DNA of 64,000 nucleotides from Terrabacter sp. Root181 (GCF_001428505.1 NZ_LMHU01000001.1:78273-142272); one strand, 5' to 3'; shown: positions 40,638 through 50,178, counted from the first letter of the stretch. A program made the numbers and translations. Notes: generated from the letters alone by a model not told the origin.

Positions 40638-40658
40638 ACACTTCGATATTCGAAGTGT
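40638..40658. promoter_or_regulatory. Perfect 9-bp inverted repeat upstream of the hydrolase gene
   Basis: ACACTTCGA-TAT-TCGAAGTGT. It is notably A/T-rich for the window, with a 3-bp centre typical of a dimeric repressor operator rather than a hairpin terminator. It lies 72 bp before the alpha/beta hydrolase ATG; no regulator gene is adjacent. Confidence 0.6.
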
Positions 40659-40729
40659 CGAGAACGTCGTTCCCTGATCGACATGATGGTGAAGGTCCGA
40701 CCCGCGGGCCGCACACCGAGGAGTCAGAC

Positions 40730-41533
40730 ATGAGCCAGATCGAGGAGGCCACATCGGCGGATGGCACCACCATCGCCTACGAGTCCTACGGCTCGGGGCC
40801 GGTGGCGGTCGTGGTCGGCGGCGCGTTCTGCGACCTAGGGTCCTTCCGCGACCTCGCCGAGGAACTGGGCGGGCTGGGGCTGACCGGAGTGACCTACGAC
40901 CGACGGGGCCGCGGCGACAGCGGTGACACTCATCCCTACGCCGTCGCCCGTGAGATCGACGACCTCACCGCCGTCATCGATGCGGCCGGTGAATCCGACG
41001 CTCCTGCCTACGCTTTCGGCGTCTCGTCCGGAGGGGCACTCGTCATCGAGGCCATCGCCGCAGGCGCTCCGGTCACCAAGGGCTCAGCGCTCGAGGTGCC
41101 CTACCGCAGCGAGGCCTGGCCGGCACCCGACGACTACATCGGCCAGCTCGAGCGCTTCGAGGCGGCCGGCGACCGAGAGGGCATCCTGCGCTACTTCAAC
41201 AACATCGTCGTCGGGATGCCCGAGGAGATGGTCGAGGGCATGCGGGGCACACCGATGTGGGAGCCGCTGCTGGCGCTGACCTACACCGTCAAGTACGACG
41301 GGGCCTGCCTGGGCGGCGACGACCAGAGCCTGCCCACCGAGACGCTGCGCCGGGTGACGGTGCCCTTCCTCTCGGTCTGCAGCAGCGGCACGCAGATGCC
41401 GGTGCTGCACGACTCGGCGCGCGTGCTCGCCGGCGCGCTGCCGAACGCCCGAGCCGTCGAGCTCCCGGGTGACTTCCACCAGGTGCCGGCCCCGGTGCTG
41501 GCTCCGGTCCTCGCCGAGTTCTACCGCGCCTGA
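40730..41533 (+). CDS. Alpha/beta hydrolase
   Basis: 267 residues from ATG 40730. The nucleophile elbow is FGVSSGG (GxSxG) near residue 100; the oxyanion region is VVVGGAF, and the late His is in GDFHQVPAP. The DRRGRGDSGD loop is typical of the haloperoxidase/esterase branch. Substrate unknown. Preceded by an operator-like inverted repeat and followed by a terminator. Confidence 0.85.
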   Translation: MSQIEEATSADGTTIAYESYGSGPVAVVVGGAFCDLGSFRDLAEELGGLGLTGVTYDRRGRGDSGDTHPYAVAREIDDLTAVIDAAGESDAPAYAFGVSSGGALVIEAIAAGAPVTKGSALEVPYRSEAWPAPDDYIGQLERFEAAGDREGILRYFNNIVVGMPEEMVEGMRGTPMWEPLLALTYTVKYDGACLGGDDQSLPTETLRRVTVPFLSVCSSGTQMPVLHDSARVLAGALPNARAVELPGDFHQVPAPVLAPVLAEFYRA

Positions 41534-41547
41534 ACCGCTGACGACCC

Positions 41548-41580
41548 GTTGGGTTCCCTTGAACAACAAGGGAACCCAAC
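41548..41580. terminator. 13-bp bidirectional terminator hairpin
   Basis: Perfect arms GTTGGGTTCCCTT (41548-41560) and its complement (41568-41580), loop GAACAAC, between convergent genes. The CGGCATAC motif starts at its last base (41580). Confidence 0.8.
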
Positions 41581-41597
41581 GGCATACGCGCGGAGTG

Positions 41598-42620
41598 TCA
41601 GCCGGCAAGCAGGGCGAGCACGGGGTTGTGCTCGGGTGGCACGACCTCACGCGGCGGACCGGGGGGAGTCCCGTCGCCAAACGGCGAGCCGCCCAGCTCC
41701 TCGCGCCCGTGGGGCGTGGCCCAGTTGTCGAGCGCCGGGCCGAGGGGGACGACACCCGTCGGGTTCACGTCGGTGTGCACGACGTAGTAGTGCCGCTTGA
41801 TGTGGGTGAAGTCGACCGTGTCGCCGAAGCCGGGCGTCTGGAAGAGGTCACGCGCGTAGCCCCACAGCGCCGGCATCTCGATGAGCTTGCTCCGGTTGCA
41901 CTTGAAGTGGCCGTGGTAGACGGGGTCGAAGCGCACGAGCGTCGTGAAGAGGCGCACGTCGGCCTCGGTGATGTGGTCGCCGACGAGGTAGCGCCGGGTC
42001 GACAGGCGCTCCTCGAGCAGGTCGAGGTTGTCCCACAGCCGGCGGTAGGCCTTGTCGTAGGCGTCCTGGGTGCCGGCGAAGCCGCACCGGTAGACACCGT
42101 TGTTGACGTAGCGGTAGATCGGCTCGCTCACCGCCTCGATCTCGTCGGCGAGGGCGTCCGGGTAGAGGTCCGGCGCACCCTCCCGGTGGAACTCCCGCCA
42201 CTCGGTCTCGAGGTCGACGGTGATCTGCTTGAAGTCGTTCGTCACGACGGCACCTGTCGGCACGTCGACGATCGCGGGCACCGTGATGCCACGGGGGTAT
42301 TCGGGGTCGCGCGTGAGGTAGGCGTCCTGGATGCGAGGGATCTGCAGCACCGGGTCGAGGCCGCCGGGGTCGAGGTCGAAGGTCCAGCTGCGCCGGTCGT
42401 GCGTCGGCCCGCAGATCCCCATCGACAGCGCGTCCTCGAGCCCGAGCAGCCGGCGCACGATGATCGCGCGGTTGGCCCAGGGGCACGCCCGCGCGACGAC
42501 GAGACGGTAGCGGCCCGCCTCGACGGGGAAGCCGTCGCGCCCGTCGGCGGTGATGCGGGTCGTGATGTAGCGCGTGTCGCGCTTGAAGCTCTTCTCGACA
42601 TAGGTGCCCGGCTCGCTCAT
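41598..42620 (-). CDS. S-glutathionyl-(chloro)hydroquinone reductase-like GST (Xi class)
   Basis: 340 residues from ATG 42620. The thioredoxin-fold active site is ACPWANR with catalytic Cys, followed by the all-alpha GST domain. Family members (YqjG/PcpF) reduce glutathionyl-hydroquinones. Actinobacteria of this type normally use mycothiol, so the physiological substrate is likely a mycothiol conjugate (inference). Divergent from the GNAT gene. Confidence 0.88.
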   Translation of the reverse strand: MSEPGTYVEKSFKRDTRYITTRITADGRDGFPVEAGRYRLVVARACPWANRAIIVRRLLGLEDALSMGICGPTHDRRSWTFDLDPGGLDPVLQIPRIQDAYLTRDPEYPRGITVPAIVDVPTGAVVTNDFKQITVDLETEWREFHREGAPDLYPDALADEIEAVSEPIYRYVNNGVYRCGFAGTQDAYDKAYRRLWDNLDLLEERLSTRRYLVGDHITEADVRLFTTLVRFDPVYHGHFKCNRSKLIEMPALWGYARDLFQTPGFGDTVDFTHIKRHYYVVHTDVNPTGVVPLGPALDNWATPHGREELGGSPFGDGTPPGPPREVVPPEHNPVLALLAG

Positions 42621-42794
42621 GCGCCCACCCTAATTCGGTATGCCGGGTGGCCCGGGGGAGCGCCCGCGGCACCCGAGGTGCCCTCCCCAGCAGACCGTCG
42701 CGACCTGGCTCCGACGCGGTGGTTCCCGCACTCATGGTGCTCGCGGGCGGACGGCGGGCCAGAATGGGGAGCATGAGGGCTGCGAGGAGGCACG

Positions 42795-43451
42795 ATGCGT
42801 GAGCTCCGGCCCCTCACGCCCGACCGGGTCGGCGACCTCGTCGGCTCGTGTGCGCCGTGCACGTTCTGGCAGACGGTGCCCCGCAACGGGCACTCCGACC
42901 CGAGCGAGCCGCTCGTCCTCTTGGCTGAGTGGGTCGAGTCGGTCACTGCCGACTGGGGTCCGCCGGGGCGCATCGCCTACCTCGACGGACAGCCCGCCGG
43001 ACACGTCGTCGTCGCTCCCGCGCGGCACGTCGCGCGGCTGGCCGCCTTCCCGACCTCACCGTCCGACCCGTCGACGCTCATGCTCGTCACGGCGGTCACG
43101 ACCCCGGAGTACGCCGGACGGGGACTGCGCAAGGCCCTGGTCCAGTCGGCCGCGAAGGACGCCCTGCGCCACCGCGTGCGATCGCTGGAGGCGGTCGCGG
43201 CACGTCCGCTCGCGGTCTCGCGGCACGCGTGCGTCCTCGACGTCGGCTTCCTCGAGAAGGTCGGCTTCCGGGTCGAACGCGACCACCCGGCATACCCCCG
43301 CCTCCGGATCGACCTGCGCACGGTCGTCACGCTGCGCGACGAGGCAGCGGCAGCGATCGCCCGTGCCCTGGACCGTGTGCCGGGGGTGCGCCCGGTGCCC
43401 GAGAGCCACCCCAGCGGCTCGAGCCACGCGCACGTCAGCGACCGCGACTGA
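42795..43451 (+). CDS. GNAT family N-acetyltransferase
   Basis: 218 residues from ATG 42795. The acetyl-CoA segment TTPEYAGRGLRKALVQSAAK contains the R/Q-x-x-G-R/L pattern. Located next to the cwlM-like gene and trx, where mycobacteria carry Rv3916c, so it belongs to the conserved block. Acceptor unknown. Confidence 0.82.
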   Translation: MRELRPLTPDRVGDLVGSCAPCTFWQTVPRNGHSDPSEPLVLLAEWVESVTADWGPPGRIAYLDGQPAGHVVVAPARHVARLAAFPTSPSDPSTLMLVTAVTTPEYAGRGLRKALVQSAAKDALRHRVRSLEAVAARPLAVSRHACVLDVGFLEKVGFRVERDHPAYPRLRIDLRTVVTLRDEAAAAIARALDRVPGVRPVPESHPSGSSHAHVSDRD

Positions 43452-43504
43452 CCCACTCCGCCGAGGGCACCCGTCCCGAGCACGACGTGCCCACTCGGTC
43501 GGTC

Positions 43505-44722
43505 TCAGCCGACGGTGCGCTCGGCCCCCACCTGCTGCGCGCGCATGGTCTCGAGGTGGCGGCGCAGGTCGTCGAGCCGCAGGACGCCGGTGCGCGAGGT
43601 GTCGGCCTCGCCGAGGTAGACGCGCTGGAGTGCGACGACGACGGCCTCTGCGACGTGGTCGAGGGTCTGGCCGCTGGCGAGGGCTGTGGCATCGCCCTCG
43701 TGGCTGAGGTAGCCGAAGTCGAGCCGCACCGCCGGCATGCGGGTGCGGCGCAGCAGCGGCCACGTGCGGGCGTGCGCGCGGCAGTCGGTCAGACCCGTGC
43801 GGGCCACGACCTCGCGCAGGAGCAGGTCGGCGAAGCTCTCGCCGATGACCGACCAGTCGGCATGGGCGGCGTTGTCGGGGTGACCGTAGAAGTACGTCGC
43901 GGCCCCGTGGGCCGAGCCCGTGACCGAGTGGTCGGTGTGCAGCGAGAGCACGAGGTCGGCCTCGCAGGAGTTGGCGAAGGCCGCGCGCTCCTCGTCGGTG
44001 CCGCCGTCGGTGGCCTCGGTGCGGGTGAAGACGACGCTCACACCGTGGGCGGACAGGCGCCCCTCGATGCGTCGCGCGAGGTCGAGCGCGAGGCGGGCCT
44101 CGACGAGACTGCGGTGCCCCCGGGCGCCGGCGTCGCCGCCACCGTGGCCGGGGTCGAGCACGATGGTGCGGCCGCTGAGGCTGTAACCGCTGCGACGGAT
44201 CTGCTCGCGCTCGCGCAGGGCGTTGGCCGACCCGCCGCTGACGGAGCGGCGCAGGCCGGCGAAGGAGCGCATCGTCTCGGGTCCGACGGTGCCGTCGGGG
44301 ACGAGGCCGACGGCGGCCTGGAAGGCGCGCAGTGCCGTGTCGGTGCTCGGGCCGTGGAGACCGTCGACCTTGCCGGGCGTGAAACCGAGCTCGACGAGGC
44401 GGGCCTGCAGGGCCACGACGTCGTCGCCCTCGATGAAGTGCTCGGGGACGTAGCGGAGCACGCGGTCGCCGAGCGCCCAGCGCGCGCCGTCGAGGACGGC
44501 ATACGTGGAGCGGCCGACGATGCCGTCGACGATGAGTCCGCGCCGCTGCTGGAAGGACTTGACGGCCTGCTCGACCCGCTCGTCGTAGACGGGGTCGCCG
44601 AAGCGGTCGCTGTGGCCGGAACCGCCCGGGAGGTCGCCCGACAGGACGAGCCGCTCGCACACAGCGGCCACGGCCGGGCCGGAGTCGCCGCGCCGGAGCA
44701 CGACTGACTGCTGTGGGGTCAT
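43505..44722 (-). CDS. N-acetylmuramoyl-L-alanine amidase (CwlM-like), two PG-binding domains
   Basis: 405 residues from ATG 44722 (AAAGGAG ribosome site). Two peptidoglycan-binding type 1 repeats (about 1-80 and 95-160) precede the Amidase_3 domain. Zinc ligands are His193 (DPGHGG), Glu208 and His262 (LSLHTDHS). The residue normally a catalytic Glu near the end is Asp335 (VRLDFGYLS). No signal peptide is seen, like mycobacterial CwlM, which is a cytoplasmic regulator of MurA. So a regulatory rather than lytic role is likely. Beside trxA as in mycobacteria. Confidence 0.85.
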   Translation of the reverse strand: MTPQQSVVLRRGDSGPAVAAVCERLVLSGDLPGGSGHSDRFGDPVYDERVEQAVKSFQQRRGLIVDGIVGRSTYAVLDGARWALGDRVLRYVPEHFIEGDDVVALQARLVELGFTPGKVDGLHGPSTDTALRAFQAAVGLVPDGTVGPETMRSFAGLRRSVSGGSANALREREQIRRSGYSLSGRTIVLDPGHGGGDAGARGHRSLVEARLALDLARRIEGRLSAHGVSVVFTRTEATDGGTDEERAAFANSCEADLVLSLHTDHSVTGSAHGAATYFYGHPDNAAHADWSVIGESFADLLLREVVARTGLTDCRAHARTWPLLRRTRMPAVRLDFGYLSHEGDATALASGQTLDHVAEAVVVALQRVYLGEADTSRTGVLRLDDLRRHLETMRAQQVGAERTVG

Positions 44723-44817
44723 CTCGGCTCCTTTCCTTGGAGGGGCTCCGGAGGGGGTCGCGGTTGGCTGTGCGTCAGTCCGGAGCGGTCGGGCGCCGTC
44801 AGCAGCGTAGTACGCGA

Positions 44818-44850
44818 AAGGGGTGGCACCGTGACGGTGGACCACCCCTT
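44818..44850 (-). terminator. Terminator of the trxB-trxA run
   Basis: AAGGGGTGG (44818-44826) pairs with CCACCCCTT (44842-44850), with additional CACC/GGTG pairing in the loop; just beyond the trxA stop on the minus strand. Confidence 0.7.
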
Positions 44851-44863
44851 CGACGTCTGCCGG

Positions 44864-45187
44864 TCAGGCGATGAACTCCTCCAGCTCGCGGAGCAGCTTC
44901 GGCTTCGGGTGCGCGCCGACGATCGTCTTGACGACCTCGCCCTTGACGTAGACGTTGAGCGTGGGGATCGAGACGACGCCGTAACGGGCGGCGGTGTCGA
45001 CGTTCGCGTCGGTGTCGAGCTTGACGACCTCGATCTTGTCGCCGTACTGCTCGTTGATCTCCTCGAGGATCGGAGCGACCTTGCGGCACGGGCCGCACCA
45101 CGTCGCCCAGAAGTCGACGAGCACGGGCTTGTCGCTCATGAGGACGTCGTCGGCGAAGGTGGCGTCGGTCGTGTTCTTCAGTGCCAT
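44864..45187 (-). CDS. trxA: Thioredoxin
   Basis: 107 residues from ATG 45187 with active site WCGPC (about 31-35) and the cis-Pro loop VSIPTL. It reduces protein disulfides using electrons from TrxB, encoded 66 bp upstream. Confidence 0.97.
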   Translation of the reverse strand: MALKNTTDATFADDVLMSDKPVLVDFWATWCGPCRKVAPILEEINEQYGDKIEVVKLDTDANVDTAARYGVVSIPTLNVYVKGEVVKTIVGAHPKPKLLRELEEFIA

Positions 45188-45253
45188 GGGGATTCCTTCT
45201 CGGTGTACGGCGGGGCTGGGGTGGGCTGGATGGTGGGGCCGCAGGTTTCGAGG

Positions 45254-46309
45254 CTAGGCGTCGGCGCCGACGGTGGCGCGCTGGTCGGGGATCGCGCCGG
45301 AGTCCGTCTCGTCGATGAGGGCGGCCTCCGCGGCGGCCTCGGCGGGCGTCGCGGTGTCCTCGAGGGCGGCGAGGTAGTGCTCGGCGTCGAGGGCGGCGGC
45401 GCAGCCGGAGCCGGCGGCGGTGATGGCCTGGCGGTACGTGTGGTCGACGAGGTCGCCACAGGCGAAGACGCCGGGGATGTTGGTGCGGGTGGAGCGGCCG
45501 TCGACGAGGACGTAGCCGGCGTCGTCGAGGGCGACGGCCTCGCCCTCGGCGCCGTCGGTGGGCGCGAGGAGCTCGTTGCGGGGGTCGTGGCCGATCGCGA
45601 CGAAGAGGCCCGTGACGGCCAGCTCGCGGGTGTCTCCGGTGACCGTGTCGCGCAGCGTGATGCCGGAGAGCCTGCCCTCGCCGTGGATCTGCGCGACCTC
45701 GGAGTTCCAGGCGAAACGGATCTTGTCGTTGGCGAAGGCGCGGTCGGCCATGATCTTGCTGGCGCGCAGCTCCTCGCGGCGGTGGATGATCGTGACCGTG
45801 CGGGCGAACTTCGTCAGGAAGGTCGCCTCCTCGATGGCGGAGTCGCCGCCGCCGACGACGGCGATGTCCTGGTCGCGGAAGAAGAAGCCGTCGCACGTCG
45901 CGCACCACGAGACGCCGTGGCCGGAGAGCTCCTTCTCGCGGGGCAGGCCGAGCTCGCGGTAGGCCGAGCCCATCGCGAGGATGACCGAGCGGGCGCGGTG
46001 GACGGTGCCCTCGCCGTCGGTGACCGTCTTGACCTCGCCGGTCAGGTCGACGGCGGTGACGTCGTCGGTGACGATCTCGGCGCCGAAGCGCTCGGCCTGG
46101 GCGCGCATGCCGTCCATGAGGTCGGGGCCCATGATGCCGTCCTTGAAACCGGGGAAGTTCTCGACCTCGGTCGTGTTCATCAGCGCACCACCGGCGGTGA
46201 CGGCGCCCTCGAAGACGAGGGGCGCGAGGTTCGCGCGCGCGGCGTAGACGGCCGCGGTGTACCCCGCAGGGCCCGAGCCGATGATGATGACGTTGCGGAC
46301 GTCGGACAT
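45254..46309 (-). CDS. trxB: Thioredoxin reductase
   Basis: 351 residues from ATG 46309. FAD-binding [16 protein letters not shown], redox pair CATC, NADPH-binding [10 protein letters not shown] and the C-terminal FACGD. It uses NADPH to reduce thioredoxin. A C-terminal extension of about 35 Ala-rich residues follows the core. Downstream of the sigma/anti-sigma pair, as in mycobacteria. Confidence 0.97.
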   Translation of the reverse strand: MSDVRNVIIIGSGPAGYTAAVYAARANLAPLVFEGAVTAGGALMNTTEVENFPGFKDGIMGPDLMDGMRAQAERFGAEIVTDDVTAVDLTGEVKTVTDGEGTVHRARSVILAMGSAYRELGLPREKELSGHGVSWCATCDGFFFRDQDIAVVGGGDSAIEEATFLTKFARTVTIIHRREELRASKIMADRAFANDKIRFAWNSEVAQIHGEGRLSGITLRDTVTGDTRELAVTGLFVAIGHDPRNELLAPTDGAEGEAVALDDAGYVLVDGRSTRTNIPGVFACGDLVDHTYRQAITAAGSGCAAALDAEHYLAALEDTATPAEAAAEAALIDETDSGAIPDQRATVGADA

Positions 46310-46504
46310 GTGGGCTGCTCCTCGTGAAACTCGTGTCGTGGCCGCTCGTCCCCGCGTGGCGACCGGTAGGTGCCGGTGCCGCGGGAGGCCGCGAGCCGCA
46401 TAGGCCTCAACCGATCCTAGGCGGTTGTTGTTCCCGCGCTCGTCAGCCTGCGAGGCGCTGGGCGCGCGTCCGCATCGCGCGTGGTGCCAGCAGTCTCGTG
46501 GGGC

Positions 46505-47392
46505 TCACGGGACGGGCGTGGCGTCCCGGAGCAGGCCGGGGGCGCCGGTCGTGCAGCTGCGCTCCACGGCCCATGCGGTGCTGGCGCCGGCGCGGGTGAC
46601 GACGACGACGACTGCAGGGCGTCCGTCGAACGTCGCGAGGTCGGCGGAGACGCCGTCGGGCGCGGGGTCCGCCGCGCTGAGCGCCCCGATCTCCTCGAGG
46701 CACGCCTCGAGGCCGATGGGGGTGGCGATGGGACCGATCGCGGGCGACTCCGCTGCGAGGTCGCGGATCGGCTCTCCCGGGCGGTCGAGCAGTTCGCGCG
46801 CCCGCCCGGCGAGGTTCGCGGCGGTGTATGCCGTCGTGCTGAGCTGGATGTGGAGGCCGGACGGCGTGGACGGCGGGCTCGACGGCGTCGTGGAGGCCCC
46901 GGCGCCGAAGGTGTCGCCGATGACCGCCGCCCCGTTGGGCCGCTTAGTCACGTGCAGGGCCGACGCGCCCACGGCGACGACGGCAGCGGCCGCGGCGACG
47001 GCGGCCACGAGGTAGATCGGCTTGGGTCGGTTCGCGCGCGTGGGCAGCGCGAGCACCGAGCCGTGAGACATGTCGGCCGGGTTGGCCGGATCCGCCGGGT
47101 CCGAACCGGCGCGGGAGGCGGCCAGGGGGCCCGGGTCGACGCGCAGCCGGGCCGCCTCGAGCAAGGCGGCGGAGATGCGCTCGGAGACGCCGTCAGGCAT
47201 CGGGCCAGGGTCTGCCGCTCCGGCGAGCAGGGTCCGCACCTGCTGCTCGACGTCCGCGTCGAGGTGGGGCGGGGGGGCGTCATCCTCGATCTCGTGGTCG
47301 ACGGCCCGGTCGCCGGCCGGCTCGGTCACGTCCCGGTCGTCGGGGTCACGGACGCGAGGATGGTGCTCGGGGGTGTGCGCGGACTCGTCCAC
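46505..47392 (-). CDS. Membrane protein after sigM, probable anti-sigma factor
   Basis: 295 residues from GTG 47392. An acidic N-terminal cytoplasmic half has a PDGVSERISAALLEAARL helix, then one transmembrane segment (IYLVAAVAAAAAVVAVGA) and an extracytoplasmic Ser/Pro linker and globular end. Position after a SigM-type ECF factor and this topology match the mycobacterial sigM-Rv3912 arrangement, where the product antagonises SigM. No ZAS zinc motif was seen, so the assignment is by context. Confidence 0.65.
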   Translation of the reverse strand: MDESAHTPEHHPRVRDPDDRDVTEPAGDRAVDHEIEDDAPPPHLDADVEQQVRTLLAGAADPGPMPDGVSERISAALLEAARLRVDPGPLAASRAGSDPADPANPADMSHGSVLALPTRANRPKPIYLVAAVAAAAAVVAVGASALHVTKRPNGAAVIGDTFGAGASTTPSSPPSTPSGLHIQLSTTAYTAANLAGRARELLDRPGEPIRDLAAESPAIGPIATPIGLEACLEEIGALSAADPAPDGVSADLATFDGRPAVVVVVTRAGASTAWAVERSCTTGAPGLLRDATPVP

Positions 47393-47598
47393 GGATGTGG
47401 TCCTTCAGGCAGGGCGTGCGGTGGTCGGACGGGCAGGCAGGGGTATGCCGGTCGCCATGGCTTCGACGGCCCCCTGTGGCCGTCGGGTTCCACCGGATTC
47501 AACCATTCTTCGGCGGGGGGGCCGGGACGGTGGCCGCGGGACCCGAGGTGACCCGGGCCCGTCCCACCCGTACCCCGTGACGGCGTGCGCGGACCGCG

Positions 47599-48171
47599 TC
47601 AGTCGTGCTCGACGGGCCGGACACCCGGCGTCAGACCCAGGTGCTGGGCCAGGGCCGCGCGCCCGCGTGCGCACCGCGACTTGATGGTCCCCTCGGCGAC
47701 GCCGAGGATGACGGCCGCCTCGGCCACCGGCACCGCGTGCATGTCGACGAGCACGAGCGCCGCGCGCTGCCCCTCGGGGAGCTTGGCCAGCGCCTCCTGG
47801 ATGTCGAGGCGCACCTCGGTGGAGGCGTGGTGGTCGTGGCGGTCGGCGAGCTCGTACTCGGGCAGCTCGGCGGTCGGCTTGCGGCGACGCAGCCGGTCCA
47901 GGCAGGCGTTGACGATGATGCGGTGCAGCCACGTGGTGACGGCGGCCTCGCCGCGATACGACTCGGCCCGGCGGAAGGCGGCGATGAAGCCGTCCTGCAC
48001 GCAGTCGGCGGCGAGCTCGGGGTCACGCACGGTGCGCAGCGCGACGGCCCACATCCGGTCCTTGTGCCGTCGGAAGAGCTCGGCAAAGGCATGGTCGTCA
48101 CCGTCGACGTGCAGTGCCAGCAGCTCCCGGTCGCTCAGATCTGCGACCGGGGCGGCAACCCCCGGGCTCAC
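47599..48171 (-). CDS. sigM: ECF RNA polymerase sigma factor, SigM-like
   Basis: 190 residues from GTG 48171, 3 bp after the preceding stop. Region 2 (FAELFRRHKDRMWAVALR and DCVQDGFIAAFRRAESYRG) and region 4 (LPEGQRAALVLVDMHAVPVA and GVAEGTIKSRCARGRAALA) are complete. Syntenic with mycobacterial sigM, followed by the membrane protein and trxB. Expected to respond to envelope or thiol stress. Confidence 0.9.
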   Translation of the reverse strand: MSPGVAAPVADLSDRELLALHVDGDDHAFAELFRRHKDRMWAVALRTVRDPELAADCVQDGFIAAFRRAESYRGEAAVTTWLHRIIVNACLDRLRRRKPTAELPEYELADRHDHHASTEVRLDIQEALAKLPEGQRAALVLVDMHAVPVAEAAVILGVAEGTIKSRCARGRAALAQHLGLTPGVRPVEHD

Positions 48172-48173
48172 GG

Positions 48174-50114
48174 TCAGCGCACCGTCACTTCGCTGATCTG
48201 CGCGCGGTAGTGGTTCGCGGCCTCGGCGGGCGCCGCCTTGGTGACGAGGACGAGGATCTTGCTGGCCGGCTGGAGCGGGCCGTCGGCCTTGATGACGACG
48301 GTGCCGCTGGCCCTCTTCATGGACCCGATCTTCTGGGCGCCGTCGAGCGAGTCCTTGGAGCCCGAGTCGGTGGCGTACACGGTGACGTTCTGCTCGGCGC
48401 CGAGGACGAGCTCGACCTCCTTGACGACCGTGGGCGCGCTGAGGTCGAGCAGGACCCCGACGCCGTCCTTCTTGCCGTTGAAGGAGGCGGTGCCGTACCA
48501 GCGCGAGCGCCATTCGGTGCCCGGGTCGCCGTCGAAGGTGAGCTTGACGTTCTGGTCGGCCTCGGTGCCGTCCTCGGGGTCGAAGCCCGTGCCGCCGATG
48601 ACGCTGACGGGTGCCGCGGGCGGCGCCTGGGTCGTGGCCGGTGGCGCCTGGGTGGTCGTGCCCTGCGGCTGGCTCGCGGACGGTGTGCGCGTCTTGGTGA
48701 CGGTGACGGCCGTGGCGGGGCCGTCGTGCTGGCCGATCTTCATGACGTTGCTGATGCCGATGACGAGCGCGATGAGCACGAGCACCCCGACGATCGCGAG
48801 GGCGATGCGCGACTGCGCGCCGCTCGGAGCCTCGGGGACGTCGCGACCGAAGACCGGCAGCGGCGGCTCCAGGCGGGTCGTGGGCGCCTCGTCGAGCGCG
48901 TCGACGAGGCCGATGTCCTCGCCCTCGAAGTCGTCGTCGTGGGACGACCGGCGCTCGGCGGCCCGGGCAGCGGCCTTGTCGGCGGCGGCGCGGGCGAACG
49001 AGCCGACCTTGTCGCCGATGGCACCGGCGACGCCGGCCGCGGCAGCCCCGGCCGCGGCGATGCCGCCATGGGGTCGCTCGGTGGTGGGCGCGCCGGTCGT
49101 CGTGGCGCCGGGCTGTCCCTCGGACACGCTGTCGAAGAAGATCGTGCTCGGCTGGCCCAGGTCGCCCCCGGCGCCGGTCCTCGAGGCGGCCCCGGCAGCA
49201 CCCGCGACACCGGCCGCACCCACAGCTGCTGCCCCGGCGCCCACGGACGGCATGACACGCGTCGGCTCGAGGGACTCGCGGTCGCGGCTGCGCAGGCCGA
49301 TGCCGGTGGCACCGTCGGACGACGCCTGCTCGCTCGGCCACGGCGCGATCTGGAGGGCGAGGTCGCCGGGCGACACGGGCCCGCGTCGGCCGTTGCCCAG
49401 GGTCATGCGGCAGATGAGGTCGAGGTCGTTGGGCACGCCCACGGCGATCTCGGAGGGGGCGGCGACACCACCGACGATGGTCGGGGCCGCCTCGAGGCCG
49501 ACGGGCGCGCCCGCGGGGATCAGCCCGTCGTCGACGGACACCATGGGCCAGCGACCGGTGAGTCCGGCATACGCGATCTTGACGAGCCCGACGGCGTCGG
49601 CGCGGGACGCCCGCTCGTCGGAGAGGCGGTCGGCGTCGGTGAGGGCTGCCTCGGTGGCGAGGCCGCGCACCTTGACGGCACCGTCGGACATCCGCAGCAG
49701 CGAGCTCGGGGTCAGGGCGAGGTGGTGCAGACCGCGATGGGTCGCCTTGTCGAGGGCCGTGGCGGCCTCGCCGGTCAGCCGGCGCACCTCGTCGGGCGAG
49801 AGGCCGCCGCTCTGCAACAGGTGCGAGAGGGGTGCGGCGCCGGTCAGGGGCTCCTCGACGATGAAGCCGACGCCCTGGTCGGTGCCCACGTCGAGGACCC
49901 GCACGAGGCGGGAGTCCTCGATGCCCGCGGCCCGGCGGGCGGCGTCGAGCGCGGCGGCCGCGACCGACGAGGCGGCCGGGAAGCAGACGAGCACGACCTC
50001 GCGCTCGAGGGTGTGGTCGTTGGCGCGCCAGCGCTCGTGGTGGGTGCCCTCGGAGGTGCGCAGCGTGACCGCGTAGCGGCCGCCCAGGACGGATCCGGGT
50101 CCGACTCCCTGCAC
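48174..50114 (-). CDS. Membrane pseudokinase with C-terminal carbohydrate-binding-like domain (MurJ-associated module)
   Basis: 646 residues from GTG 50114, preferred over GTG 50123 because GGGAGG is then 9 nt upstream. The N-terminal ~270 residues are kinase-like (VLGGRYAVTL) but the catalytic HRD and DFG residues are missing (e.g. HRGLHHLALTPSSL), so it is a pseudokinase. A long Ala-rich linker, a transmembrane helix (about 435-458) and an extracytoplasmic discoidin-like domain follow. In mycobacteria this module is fused to MurJ (MviN); here the flippase is absent from the locus. Confidence 0.82.
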   Translation of the reverse strand: MQGVGPGSVLGGRYAVTLRTSEGTHHERWRANDHTLEREVVLVCFPAASSVAAAALDAARRAAGIEDSRLVRVLDVGTDQGVGFIVEEPLTGAAPLSHLLQSGGLSPDEVRRLTGEAATALDKATHRGLHHLALTPSSLLRMSDGAVKVRGLATEAALTDADRLSDERASRADAVGLVKIAYAGLTGRWPMVSVDDGLIPAGAPVGLEAAPTIVGGVAAPSEIAVGVPNDLDLICRMTLGNGRRGPVSPGDLALQIAPWPSEQASSDGATGIGLRSRDRESLEPTRVMPSVGAGAAAVGAAGVAGAAGAASRTGAGGDLGQPSTIFFDSVSEGQPGATTTGAPTTERPHGGIAAAGAAAAGVAGAIGDKVGSFARAAADKAAARAAERRSSHDDDFEGEDIGLVDALDEAPTTRLEPPLPVFGRDVPEAPSGAQSRIALAIVGVLVLIALVIGISNVMKIGQHDGPATAVTVTKTRTPSASQPQGTTTQAPPATTQAPPAAPVSVIGGTGFDPEDGTEADQNVKLTFDGDPGTEWRSRWYGTASFNGKKDGVGVLLDLSAPTVVKEVELVLGAEQNVTVYATDSGSKDSLDGAQKIGSMKRASGTVVIKADGPLQPASKILVLVTKAAPAEAANHYRAQISEVTVR

Positions 50115-50178
50115 GTGCGTCACCCTCCCTCGTCATGTCGTGCGCGGATGCGTGGCTCGACACCCATCCTAGGCGGAC

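Noticed and set aside
47599..50163. 854-residue minus-strand frame spanning sigM and the kinase-like gene
   Set aside because: Only its last 190 residues (from GTG 48171) match an ECF sigma factor. Upstream it is an Arg/Pro-rich shadow of the pseudokinase gene in another frame.
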